Assembly (NCBI GenBank): GCA_002345575.1
Contig: DDVX01000008.1
Span: forward strand, 53,695-117,694
Length of the DNA: 64,000 bases
Direction: 5' to 3'
Origin: Stutzerimonas stutzeri
GTDB taxonomy: Bacteria > Pseudomonadota > Gammaproteobacteria > Pseudomonadales > Pseudomonadaceae
In this document: positions 32,830-41,387 of the stretch, in pieces
How positions within the stretch are numbered: position 1 is the first letter of the stretch
Layout: each line of letters begins with the position of its first letter
Translations under genes and position numbers: made by a program
Notes under the pieces: model-generated
Databases searched by the model: none
Told to the model about the DNA's origin: nothing
The model's input: only the letters and a program-made list of their open reading frames with translations

Positions 32830-35800
32830 TCAACCCACGATCTTCAAGGCGCTCTGTCCATTGCCCTGGCGTTGCACCTGGATCTGCACCGGAATGCGCT
32901 CGTGCATTTCCGCCACGTGGCTGATCACCGCGACCTTGCGGCCCTGGGCCTGCAGTGAATCCAGTGCATCCATGGCGATCTGCAGCGACTCGGGGTCGAG
33001 GCTGCCGAAACCTTCGTCGATAAACAGTGATTCGATTTTCAGTTTGCTCGACGCCATCGAAGCCAATCCCAGGGCCAGCGCCAGGGAGACGAGGAAGGTC
33101 TCACCGCCCGAAAGCGAATGCACCGAGCGTAGTTCGTCGCCCATCTCGGTATCCATCACCAGCAGGCCCAGCGGACTGCCGCCGCGCTTGAGCCGGTAGC
33201 GGCGGGCCAGTTGGCGCAGCTGGACGTTGGCATGCTGCACCAGCAGGTCGAGGTTATAAGCCTGGGCGATCTTGCGGAAGGCGCCGCCGTCGCTGGAGCC
33301 AATCAGTGCGGCGATGCGGCCCCAGCGCTGGTTTTCGATATTGGCCGCCTCGATCTGCCCCAGCAGCGCCTGACTCTGTTGACGACGATTGTCGTCGTCG
33401 AGCAGGGCGGCGCGGGTCTCGGTGCAGCGTTGATCGGCCTGTTCGTAATCGGCCAGTTGCGCCGTAAACCGGCGCTCCAGCTCGTCGAAGTCCGGTGCCT
33501 CGGGATGCTGCGCCTTATGCACGGCCAGGCGCTGAGCGCAGCCTTCCAAGCGCTCGCGGCAGCGGGTGAGGGCTTCGGCATTCTGCTGCAGGCGCTGGCG
33601 TGCTTCGGCAAGCAGGCTGTCATCCATGTGCAGCAGTTGCGCGAAGGTGGCGTCATCCAGCTCCGGATGGGCAGCGCGCCAGGCATCGAGTTCGTCGTTC
33701 AGGCTGGTGCTTTCGCGCTGCAATTCGTCGCGGCGCTCGCTACAGCTTTGCTGCTCACTGGTGAGGCGGGCCAGCTCGATCCGGGTCTCGTTGAGTTGAC
33801 GCTGGATGTCCGTCTGCTGCGCGTGCGCCCGCTGCAGTGCCGCTTGTAGTTGCTGTTGCCAGTCACTTGCGCTGGTCTGCTCACCAAGGTTGCTGCGCAG
33901 GCTCTGTCGACACGCTTCCAGCTGGCCTTCGCGCTCGGCAAGGCGCGCGGCGCAGGCCTTCAGCTTGTCCTTCAGGTTTTGCTGGTCGCGCAGTGCGACC
34001 TCCAGTGATTTTTCGCGCTGGCGCTGCTCCTCGGTCAGCTCGGCCTGGGCCTGCAATCGTTGCTGGCGGGTGGCGATTTCGCTGTCCAGCGCCATGAAGG
34101 TGTGCGCCGGATTCTCGCGCCACTGCCCGAGTCGCTCGCTGGGCAGCAGCTCGGCAAAGTCCGTCAGCTCTTCTTCCAGCCGCTCGCTATCGCGGGCCAG
34201 GGCATCGCGCTGCTGCGCCAATTGTTGAGCGGCTTCTTTGGCTGTGTCCTGAGCTGTTTGCCAGGTCTTTCGCAAGGCTTCGCCACGTTGCTGCAGGTCC
34301 AGCAGGTGGGCTTGTGACTGGCTGGCGTTGCTTATCTGCTCCTTGAGGGTGTCCAGTTCGCCGGTCAGCCATCGCGTGCGCTCGTACTCCGGCTGGGCAA
34401 GCAGGCCGGTGTATAGCGCTGATGCCTCCAGTCGCGCCCGCAAGGCATCCAGCTCGGCGGCCATCTCCGACTGGCGCAGCTGGGCCTGCTTGAGGCTGGT
34501 AGTGAGCACTGTGTGGCGGTCGCGCAGTTCCTGCAGGCGCTGGTCATGCGCCTGCAACGCCTGGCGGGCACGCTCGGCTTCGCTTTCATCCTGCTGATGG
34601 AGCGCGGCCATAAGCGCGTCGGCCTGGTGCCAGGGATGTTCGCCACTGCCACATACGGGGCAGGGCTCGCCAGGTACCAAAGCTGCACGCAAGGCCTCGA
34701 CATTTTCACTACGGGCCAGACGCTGGCGCTCAAGTAGATCAAGGGTAACCTTGAGCGCCTGTTCGGCCGCATCGCGCTCGCTGCGGGCCTGCTTGCCGGC
34801 GGGGATCAGATTTTCCTGTTCGGTCTGCAGACGGCCGCACTCATTCTGCAACTCGGACTGGCGCGCGAGCAGGCTCTGCTGATTGGTCCAGACGTTTTGC
34901 AGGGCTTCGGTATCGCGTTCGGCCTGGCGCCAGCGCTCCAGTTGTTGGCTAAGCCGGGTGAGCTGCTCGCCCACTTCACCACCGAGCTGTGCCTGCAGCT
35001 CATCCAGCGCGGCACGTGCCTTATTCTGCTCGGCTTCGGCTTCCTGGGCGCGTTGCTCCAGCCCCGGCAGCTCGGCGCGCCCCTGCTGCAGGCGTGCGGT
35101 CAGCTGCACGGCCTGTTCCAGGCGAGGGCGGTAGCCGCTCCAGGCTGTGCACAGCGGCTGCAGGGCGGCGCTGACTTCCAGCTGGGTGGCCAGCTCCTCG
35201 AGATGTTGCGAGTTGTGCTGCTGTCGCTCCTTGAGTTGCTGCAGCCTGGACTCCGTCTCGGCGCTGGCTTCCTGGATCTGCGCGGACTCCTGGCGAATCG
35301 GTGCGAGGTCGGCTTGCAGGTGAAGCAGGCGATCTTCCTCGCGGCGCGCTTGTGCAAGCCGGGGCTCGGCATCACGTTGCGCCTGTTCTGCCGCTTGCAG
35401 CTGCGTTGTAGCCTGCTGGTGACTTTGCTCAAGGCTCTCGAGCTGAACTTGAAGTCGTTCACCAGCGGTCCGATGGCGAGCCAGGGTTTCTTCGGTCCGG
35501 GCCAGTTGCTGAAGCAGATCGTTCTGCCGAATGAAGCGGTGACGCTGAGGTGCCAGCTTCTCGAAAAGTGCCAGGATGCGTCGGGCGTCGGCCAGCTTTT
35601 CGTGCTCCGCTTCGGCTTCATGCAACTGCGCCTGGGCACCATCGCGTTCCTGCTGTAGACGAATCAGATCGGCCAGCCACTGGCGTTGCTGCTCCAGTGT
35701 CTTGAGTTGTTGCTGTGAGGCTTTTAGCTCGCTCTGCTGTTCGGCGTGACGGGTTTCGAGGGTTTGCCGCGCCTCGGGCTCCAGCGGCTGCAAGCCGCCA

Positions 35801-36468
35801 AGTCGCTGCTGCAGTTGCGTGAGGGATTCGCGGGTGCGCTTTGCGGCTTCGAACGAAGCCTGACCCAGGCGGCTGTAGAGGCCGGTGTCGGTGAGTTTTT
35901 CCAGCAGGGTGCCGCGCTCGTTGTCGTCTGCCTTGAGGAAGGCGGAGAACTCGCTCTGCGCTAGCAGCACGGCGCGCGTGAATTGCGCCAGCGTCAGGCC
36001 CAGACGGGCTTCGAGCAGCTCCTTGAACTCGCGTTTCTTGCCGCTGGCCAGCAACTGTTCGTTGTCCAGGTCCAGCAGGCTCTGACTGCTGGCCTGCAGG
36101 CGGCCGTCGACCTTTTCGCGGGCGCGTTTGACCTCCCAGCGAGCGCGATAGCGGCGGCCATCAACACCGATGAAATCCACCTCGGCGTAGCCGCTGCCGC
36201 AGCCACGACGCAGCAGGTTGCGCTCGTCGCCACTGCCGATCTCGTCGCTGCCATCCGGCACCTTGCTCAGCAGCGAGGCGCCATCTAATCGCGGCGTGCT
36301 GCCGAAAAGCGCCAGGCACAGTGCGTCGAGGATGGTGCTCTTGCCGGCGCCGGTCGGCCCGGTGATGGCGAACAGTCCGGCGCTGGCCAGAGGTTCGGCG
36401 GTGAAATCAATGACTTGCTCGCCGGCCAGCGAGGCGAGGTTCTTCAGGCGGATCGCGAGGATCTTCAT
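32830..36468 (-). CDS. sbcC: Exonuclease SbcC (Rad50-like ATPase subunit)
   Basis: SbcC is the SMC-like ATPase of the SbcCD nuclease, which cuts DNA hairpins and protein-blocked ends. The 1212-residue protein has Walker A GPTGAGKS at 37-44. Long coiled coils flank a zinc hook (PCPVCGSG, C603 and C606). The signature LSGGETFLVSLALALGLA and Walker B SLFIDEGFGSLD are near the C-terminus. The start overlaps the sbcD stop by 4 bp (ATGA). Since the complex cleaves palindromes, the many inverted repeats here are potential substrates. Confidence 0.96.
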   Translation of the reverse strand: MKILAIRLKNLASLAGEQVIDFTAEPLASAGLFAITGPTGAGKSTILDALCLALFGSTPRLDGASLLSKVPDGSDEIGSGDERNLLRRGCGSGYAEVDFIGVDGRRYRARWEVKRAREKVDGRLQASSQSLLDLDNEQLLASGKKREFKELLEARLGLTLAQFTRAVLLAQSEFSAFLKADDNERGTLLEKLTDTGLYSRLGQASFEAAKRTRESLTQLQQRLGGLQPLEPEARQTLETRHAEQQSELKASQQQLKTLEQQRQWLADLIRLQQERDGAQAQLHEAEAEHEKLADARRILALFEKLAPQRHRFIRQNDLLQQLARTEETLARHRTAGERLQVQLESLEQSHQQATTQLQAAEQAQRDAEPRLAQARREEDRLLHLQADLAPIRQESAQIQEASAETESRLQQLKERQQHNSQHLEELATQLEVSAALQPLCTAWSGYRPRLEQAVQLTARLQQGRAELPGLEQRAQEAEAEQNKARAALDELQAQLGGEVGEQLTRLSQQLERWRQAERDTEALQNVWTNQQSLLARQSELQNECGRLQTEQENLIPAGKQARSERDAAEQALKVTLDLLERQRLARSENVEALRAALVPGEPCPVCGSGEHPWHQADALMAALHQQDESEAERARQALQAHDQRLQELRDRHTVLTTSLKQAQLRQSEMAAELDALRARLEASALYTGLLAQPEYERTRWLTGELDTLKEQISNASQSQAHLLDLQQRGEALRKTWQTAQDTAKEAAQQLAQQRDALARDSERLEEELTDFAELLPSERLGQWRENPAHTFMALDSEIATRQQRLQAQAELTEEQRQREKSLEVALRDQQNLKDKLKACAARLAEREGQLEACRQSLRSNLGEQTSASDWQQQLQAALQRAHAQQTDIQRQLNETRIELARLTSEQQSCSERRDELQRESTSLNDELDAWRAAHPELDDATFAQLLHMDDSLLAEARQRLQQNAEALTRCRERLEGCAQRLAVHKAQHPEAPDFDELERRFTAQLADYEQADQRCTETRAALLDDDNRRQQSQALLGQIEAANIENQRWGRIAALIGSSDGGAFRKIAQAYNLDLLVQHANVQLRQLARRYRLKRGGSPLGLLVMDTEMGDELRSVHSLSGGETFLVSLALALGLASMASSKLKIESLFIDEGFGSLDPESLQIAMDALDSLQAQGRKVAVISHVAEMHERIPVQIQVQRQGNGQSALKIVG

Positions 36469-37700
36469 TGTCCTGCCTCCTCGCCGGCGAACTCGACCTG
36501 TTGCAGCAGCGTGGCGAAGTCGTCCAGCGCTTGCTCGTCCGGTGGGTTGCCGAACTGTTCTTCCCAGGCTCGGGCGAAGAGCTCCTGCGGGCTGATCTGA
36601 TCAAGCCCGACCAGCACATCCGAATCCGCTTCGCCGCGCTTACCGGCGTATTCACTGGCAATGCGCACCAGCCGGCAGGCCTTGCCGGAGATCGCGGTTT
36701 CGATGCGCTGGCGCAGGTCTGGCAGAGGCTCGTCGAGCAGCACCCGCACTTCCAGCCAGGGCAGGTTGTCGTCGAACAGCCCGGTCGGCGGCAGCGCTTC
36801 CAGCGCCGTGATCACTTCGCCCAGTGGAGCGCGTCCGATGCGAATCATCTCCACAGCGCGTGGTACCGGCAGCATTTCGACTCCTTTCAGCGCCTCGCCC
36901 CCGAGTTCCACCATGAGCACCTGGTGCGGGTAGTTCACCTCGGCGAAGGACAGCGGCAGCGGTGAGCCGCTGTAGCGGATGCGCTCCTGGCCGGCCACAT
37001 ACTGCGGCTTGTGCAGATGGCCGAGGGCGACGTAAGCGACCGATTCAGGAAACAGGCTGGCCGGTAGCGCTTCGGCGTTGCCGATAACGATGTTGCGCTC
37101 AGACTCCTCCGACACCGCGCCGCCGGCCATATGGGCGTGGCTCATGGCGACCAGTGCCTGGCCGGGTTGGCGCACGGCCTCGGCGGCGGTGATCAATCGC
37201 TCATGCACCTGGGCGATGCCGGCCATGTAGTCATCGCCCAGGACAAGCCCGGTGACCTCGGCGGGGCGCAGGAAGGGTAGGGTCAGGCACCAGGCGGCTA
37301 CTTTGCCCCTGGCGTCATGCAGAGGCACCAACAGGCGCTGGTGATCGAGCTGGCCATCGGCGACCCAACTGATCCGGCCGACGGCATGGGCGTTGAGGCG
37401 CCTCATCAGCGGCGCGGGCAGCTCGATGCGACCGCCCGAATCATGGTTGCCGGCGATCATCACGATATCCAGCTGCGGCAGCCGTTCATGGGCGCGGACG
37501 ATAAAGTCGTAGAGCCGCTCCTGGGCCTTGAGCGGCGGATTGACGGTATCGAAGATGTCACCGGCGATCAGCAGGGCGTCTGCCTGGTGGGCGACGAGTT
37601 GGTCCAGCAGCCAGGCGAGGAACTGTGCGTGCTCATAGTCGCGCTCCTGGCCGTGCAAGGTTTGGCCGAGGTGCCAGTCGGAAGTATGAATCAGGCGCAT
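36465..37700 (-). CDS. sbcD: Exonuclease SbcD (Mre11-like nuclease subunit)
   Basis: SbcD is the manganese-dependent nuclease partner of SbcC. The 411-residue protein has the calcineurin-like phosphoesterase motifs HTSDWHLG (D8, H10), AGDIFDT, GNHDS, a SHAHM block and GHLHKP. The C-terminal third is the SbcD-type capping region. sbcD is upstream of sbcC in the same operon with overlapping codons. GGGGAG precedes the ATG at 37700. Confidence 0.96.
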   Translation of the reverse strand: MRLIHTSDWHLGQTLHGQERDYEHAQFLAWLLDQLVAHQADALLIAGDIFDTVNPPLKAQERLYDFIVRAHERLPQLDIVMIAGNHDSGGRIELPAPLMRRLNAHAVGRISWVADGQLDHQRLLVPLHDARGKVAAWCLTLPFLRPAEVTGLVLGDDYMAGIAQVHERLITAAEAVRQPGQALVAMSHAHMAGGAVSEESERNIVIGNAEALPASLFPESVAYVALGHLHKPQYVAGQERIRYSGSPLPLSFAEVNYPHQVLMVELGGEALKGVEMLPVPRAVEMIRIGRAPLGEVITALEALPPTGLFDDNLPWLEVRVLLDEPLPDLRQRIETAISGKACRLVRIASEYAGKRGEADSDVLVGLDQISPQELFARAWEEQFGNPPDEQALDDFATLLQQVEFAGEEAGQ

Positions 37701-37901
37701 GGGGAGGAGTTCTGTGCTGAATGAAGAGGACGGCGCCGTTCATTATACGGTCAGCCTCTAGGGCGCTGGCCAACGTGTGCATCGGGCGAGCTATGCGCAA
37801 AAGTTGCAATATTCTGACGAATGTATGACAACCGATAAACGGTTGGAATCTCCTAGTCAAACGCACGGTCTTTACTTCAGGCTCAGTCTCCGGGACACCT
37901 G

Positions 37902-38114
37902 ATGAAAACCCTCTCTCGCCATCTGGCTGATCATTTCCCAGCCGACTACCAGACCCGTGTAGAGCCGCAGGGCAACGGCAATCTGGTGGTGCGTATCGGT
38001 TACCCGCGCAAGGGTACCGAAGCCATTCGCCTGGTCTCGGACGGACATGTTGGGAACGGTTTGCTGGTTGAAACCATTCTTGAAGATATGCGCAACGAAC
38101 TGACTCGCGTTTAG
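37902..38114 (+). CDS. Small hypothetical protein, DUF3509-like
   Basis: This 70-residue protein has no signal peptide or membrane segment. The pattern ADYQTRVEPQGNGNLVVRIG followed by IRLVS and a C-terminal amphipathic helix (LLVETILEDMRNELTRV) resembles the small Pseudomonas DUF3509 family, but the match is from memory and weak. The ATG at 37902 follows GGGACACC. The divergent gap to sbcD holds a CAACCG/CGGTTG hairpin at 37829-37845. Function unknown. Confidence 0.6.
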   Translation: MKTLSRHLADHFPADYQTRVEPQGNGNLVVRIGYPRKGTEAIRLVSDGHVGNGLLVETILEDMRNELTRV

Positions 38115-38143
38115 TAGCCGGTTGGTCTGCTATGGCGCGGTCC

Positions 38144-38169
38144 GGTTCGCGGGCATGGCCCGCTCCCAC
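38144..38169. repeat. REP-like sequence
   Basis: GGTTCGCGGGCATGGCCCGC followed by TCCCAC is nearly identical to the unit at 9079-9103. It lies between the convergent small gene and the histidine kinase gene, 4 nt from the kinase stop. Confidence 0.7.
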
Positions 38170-38172
38170 CGG

Positions 38173-39489
38173 TTAGCCGCGTAGCGGCAGCCGAATCACG
38201 ACTCGCAAGCCGCCGAGTGAGCTTTCCTCCAGCGCCAGACTGCCATTCCACGTCATGAGCATGTCGCGCACGATGCCCAGTCCCAAACCATGACCTTCGG
38301 CGCGCTCGTCCAGACGTGTGCCGCGAGTCAGAACCCCGTCTCGCTGCGTTTCCGGAATGCCCGGCCCGTCATCCTCAATGGTCAGCCGATAGCCATCTGC
38401 TTGCTTTTGAATGTCCAGTCGCACCTCTGAGTGAGCCCATTTGCAGGCGTTGTCCAGCAGGTTGCCGAACAGTTCCAATAGATCCTCGCGATCCCATGGC
38501 AGGCGGCAGTTGGTGGGGGCATGCCAGCGCAGGTTCAGTTCGCGTGAATGGATCATTTTCAGCGTCTCGAACAGTGCCGGCAGCTCCGACTCGCAATCAA
38601 AGTGCGCCCCGGGTAGCACGTCACCGGCCATGCGCGCACGGCCCAGCTCGCGGGTGACCCGCTGCTGGATCTGAGCCAGCTGTTCGCGCAACCCGGCCTG
38701 CAGCTCGGGATAGGGCGCCAGCTCCTCACGCTGGACAAGGCTGCCGAGAACTGCCAGCGGTGTTTTCAGCGCATGGCCAAGGTTGCCCAGGGCGTGGCGC
38801 GAGCGCTTGAGCGTGTCATCGGTGTGCGCCAGCAAGTGATTAATCTGCGCCACCAGCGGCTGCAGCTCGTCCGGCGCCTGGATATCGAGTTGCCGGCGCT
38901 GGCCCTGTTGCAGTTGCGCAATCTGCTGGCGAGCACGTTCAAGCGGGCGCAGGGCGAGCGTTACCGCGTAGCGCTGCAGCAGCAGGAACACCAGCAGCAC
39001 CAGGCCGACCAGACCCAACCCACCGAGGCGAACCTGGCGAAAGCTGTCGAGAATCGGCGTGTAGTCCTGCGCCACATGAATAACAATCTGCTGGCCGTCG
39101 CGCTGGTAGGTGGCGCGGTAAGTCAGTAGCCGCTGGCCTTGCGGCCCTTCGACCAGTCCTGGGGCCAACCCCTGGCGCTGCGGCCATTCAGGCGAGGCGT
39201 CCCAGAGCGAGCGTGAACGCCAGCTACGCTCGGGCAGATCAATGCGGAAGTAGTGACCGGAAAAAGCCCGCTGGTAGCGAGGGTTTAGCCGGCTGGTGTC
39301 CAGCCTGAAGCCTTCAGTGCCTCGCACCACCGCAATCAGCAGGCCTTCGGATTCCTCACGCAAATCGGTTTCCAGGGTGCGCCGCAGGCCATTTTCGAAC
39401 AGCCAGAGACTGGTCTGCAGCAATAGCAGGCTGATGATCAGCAGGGCCGCGATCAGACCCAGGCTGAGGCTGCGCTGGATCGATTTCAA
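38173..39489 (-). CDS. Sensor histidine kinase (PhoQ/QseC-like architecture)
   Basis: The 438-residue inner membrane kinase has TM1 near residues 8-31, a periplasmic domain of about 120 residues and TM2 near 155-172. A HAMP linker (RPLERARQQIAQLQQG) follows, then an H box with H239 in GHALKTPLAVL. The N box is GNLLDNACKWAH and the G box DDGPGIPE, followed by RGTRLDERAEGHGLGLGIV. It overlaps the response regulator by 4 bp. The PepSY genes at the head of the operon suggest an envelope or metal-related signal, but the signal is unknown. Confidence 0.92.
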   Translation of the reverse strand: MKSIQRSLSLGLIAALLIISLLLLQTSLWLFENGLRRTLETDLREESEGLLIAVVRGTEGFRLDTSRLNPRYQRAFSGHYFRIDLPERSWRSRSLWDASPEWPQRQGLAPGLVEGPQGQRLLTYRATYQRDGQQIVIHVAQDYTPILDSFRQVRLGGLGLVGLVLLVFLLLQRYAVTLALRPLERARQQIAQLQQGQRRQLDIQAPDELQPLVAQINHLLAHTDDTLKRSRHALGNLGHALKTPLAVLGSLVQREELAPYPELQAGLREQLAQIQQRVTRELGRARMAGDVLPGAHFDCESELPALFETLKMIHSRELNLRWHAPTNCRLPWDREDLLELFGNLLDNACKWAHSEVRLDIQKQADGYRLTIEDDGPGIPETQRDGVLTRGTRLDERAEGHGLGLGIVRDMLMTWNGSLALEESSLGGLRVVIRLPLRG

Positions 39490-40151
39490 GTTGCGCCGCC
39501 GAAGCGATAGCCCTGCCCGCGGCGGGTTTCGATCAGCTCGCGGCCGAGCTTGCCGCGCAGGCGGTTGACGTGCACCTCGATGACATTGGAGTCACGCTCG
39601 GTTTCACCGTCGTAGAGGTGTTCGGCCAGCTGGGTTTTCGACAGCAGCTGCCCCGGGTGCAGCATGAAATAGCGCAGCAGGCGGAATTCGCCGGCAGTCA
39701 GCTCGACGTCCTGACCACCCTTGTTGCAGCGCTGGCGGGCTTCGTCCAGTGCTAACCCGCCGACCTGCAGCAACGGCTGATTGGCCACGCCGTGGGCGCG
39801 GCGCAGCAATGCCTGGATGCGCAGTAGCAGTTCTTCGGGGTGAAAAGGTTTGGTCAGGTAGTCGTCCGCACCGGCCTTGAGCCCTTCGATGCGCTCGGCC
39901 CAGGAATCGCGAGCGGTGAGGATCAGCACCGGCGTGGCCAGGCCGCGCGCGCGCCAGTCGCGCAGCACCTCCAGCCCCGGTTTGCCGGGCAGCCCAAGGT
40001 CGAGAACGATCAGGTCGTAAGGCTCGCTGCTGCCCTGATAATCGGCATCACGACCATCGGCCAGCCAGTCGACGGCATAGCCCTGACGGGTCAGGCTGGC
40101 GGTGAGTTCGTCGGCCAGGGGAACGCTGTCTTCAACCAGCAGCAGGCGCAT
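39486..40151 (-). CDS. OmpR-family response regulator
   Basis: The 221-residue regulator has a receiver domain with phosphoacceptor D51 (LIVLDLGLPG), T79 (LILTA) and K101 (LTKPF). It also has an OmpR winged helix, with ELTAGEFRLLRYFMLHPGQLLSKTQLAEHLY and VIEVHVNRLRGKLG. It resembles the QseB/PmrA/PhoP group. Its ATG shares one base with the stop of the upstream PepSY gene and its 3' end overlaps the kinase, giving four translationally coupled genes. Confidence 0.93.
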   Translation of the reverse strand: MRLLLVEDSVPLADELTASLTRQGYAVDWLADGRDADYQGSSEPYDLIVLDLGLPGKPGLEVLRDWRARGLATPVLILTARDSWAERIEGLKAGADDYLTKPFHPEELLLRIQALLRRAHGVANQPLLQVGGLALDEARQRCNKGGQDVELTAGEFRLLRYFMLHPGQLLSKTQLAEHLYDGETERDSNVIEVHVNRLRGKLGRELIETRRGQGYRFGGAT

Positions 40152-40453
40152 CAGTCTTCCTCGTCCTTGATCAGGCGGCCATCGCGGGCGTCCAGTTCCA
40201 GTTCGCGGGCGATGCCGTCGGCAGTGAGCAGTTCGATGTCATAAATGTAAAGGCCGTCCTCTTCCTCCAGCTCGGCTTCCAGCAGGCGCGCGCCGGGATA
40301 ACGCTGCTTGACCTGCTGCAGGAGACTTTCCAGCGGCAGAATCAGCCCTTCGCGGCGCAGTTGCAGAGCTTCGTCCTGGTCCAGGTCGCGGCTCGCCGCC
40401 GGGGTGGCGGCGAGCAGCAGGGCCAGGGGGAGGATGAGAAAGGGGTTACGCAT
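40151..40453 (-). CDS. Secreted PepSY-domain protein
   Basis: The 100-residue protein has a signal peptide (FLILPLALLLAATPAAS) and one PepSY domain (LESLLQQVKQRYPGARLLEAELEEEDGLYIYDIEL and LELDARDGRLIKDEED). It is very acidic at the C-terminus. PepSY proteins are periplasmic or membrane proteins, some of which inhibit proteases or bind metals. The gene shares one base with its neighbours on both sides (TGATG with the regulator and TAATG with the other PepSY gene). Confidence 0.88.
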   Translation of the reverse strand: MRNPFLILPLALLLAATPAASRDLDQDEALQLRREGLILPLESLLQQVKQRYPGARLLEAELEEEDGLYIYDIELLTADGIARELELDARDGRLIKDEED

Positions 40454-40761
40454 TAGTCGTCCTGATGGTTCTTGAGGATTTCGCCGGTCTTGGCGTCCAG
40501 CTCAAGGTCCCATTGCACACCTTTGTCGTCGCGCAGTTCAAGCTGATAGATGTAGCGGCCGTATTCTTCTTCCAGTTCGGTTTCTTCGATAGTAGCGCCG
40601 GGGTGCTTGGCCAGCGCTGCTTCGTTGAGTTTCTCGAAGGACTGGATGGTGCCGGCATCACGCAGCTTCAACGCTTCGTCCGGGCCCAGGTCGCGAGCCA
40701 TGGCCAGGTTGGCGCCCAAGGCGAGGGTGGCAGCGGTGATCAATACAGTGAGGTTTTTCAT
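40453..40761 (-). CDS. Secreted PepSY-domain protein, first gene of the two-component operon
   Basis: The 102-residue protein has a signal peptide (NLTVLITAATLALGANLAMA) and a PepSY domain (EKLNEAALAKHPGATIEETELEEEYGRYIYQLEL and LDAKTGEILKNHQDD). It is a paralogue of the next gene. The ATG at 40761 starts the signal peptide; a longer frame upstream to 40914 has no homology. The 179-nt divergent gap to a third PepSY gene at 40941 must hold promoters for both directions. Confidence 0.88.
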   Translation of the reverse strand: MKNLTVLITAATLALGANLAMARDLGPDEALKLRDAGTIQSFEKLNEAALAKHPGATIEETELEEEYGRYIYQLELRDDKGVQWDLELDAKTGEILKNHQDD

Positions 40762-40940
40762 GGTTGGGTTTCCTGTGTGGGTTTTGACGAGCCCAGAATA
40801 CGAAGGCAGGCTTAAGCGAAGCTGAATGGCGTGTTTGCCATGATTTGATACATACCCAAGGAACCCTGATCCGCGCCAAGGCTCGTATCTAGCAGGGCTG
40901 CAGCGCAGCCGCACTTCAAAACCAGAAGAAGGAAAATGCC

Positions 40941-41204
40941 ATGTATCACAAGAAACTGACCGCCGCCCTTGCCATTGCCGCTCTCGGAGCCAGTGGCTTC
41001 GCCCTGGCCGACAAGCCTGGTGCCGACTGGATCAGTCTTGAGCAGGCCGTTGAGAAGGCCAAGGCTGCCGGCTACACCCAGCTGCACTCCATCAGTGCCG
41101 ATGACAACAACTGGGAAGGTGAAGGCGTGAAGGCCGACGGCAAGGTTTGGGAATTCAAGATGGACGCCCGGACCGGCGAAATGACCAAAGAGAAGGAAGA
41201 CTGA
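40941..41204 (+). CDS. Secreted PepSY-domain protein, divergent
   Basis: The 87-residue protein has a signal peptide (LTAALAIAALGASGFALA) and a single PepSY domain (ISLEQAVEKAKAAGYTQLHSISADDNNWEGEGVKADG, then WEFKMDARTGEMTKEKED). It is divergent from the PepSY-PepSY-regulator-kinase operon and is a plausible target of that regulator. GAAGGA lies upstream of the ATG. Function unknown. Confidence 0.87.
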   Translation: MYHKKLTAALAIAALGASGFALADKPGADWISLEQAVEKAKAAGYTQLHSISADDNNWEGEGVKADGKVWEFKMDARTGEMTKEKED

Positions 41205-41229
41205 CAGGCAAAAAGCTGTCACCCAGCCT

Positions 41230-41255
41230 CGGTGGGTCGCTTCGGCGGTCCACCG
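41230..41255. repeat. Short GGTGG/CCACC hairpin after the PepSY gene
   Basis: CGGTGGGTCGCTTCGGCGG then TCCACCG forms a hairpin related to half of the GTAGGGTGGA element. It lies 26 nt after the stop and may act as a transcript end, though no T tract follows. Confidence 0.45.
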
Positions 41256-41387
41256 GACGTTGACTATCTAAAACACGACACGACGTTGCCGCAACGAACC
41301 GCCACACCTGAGCGCCTCACCTAGATAATGCTGCCGCCCGGCAGTCGGTTATCATCGGCATCCCTTGCGCCGATTTCCCAAGCCACG

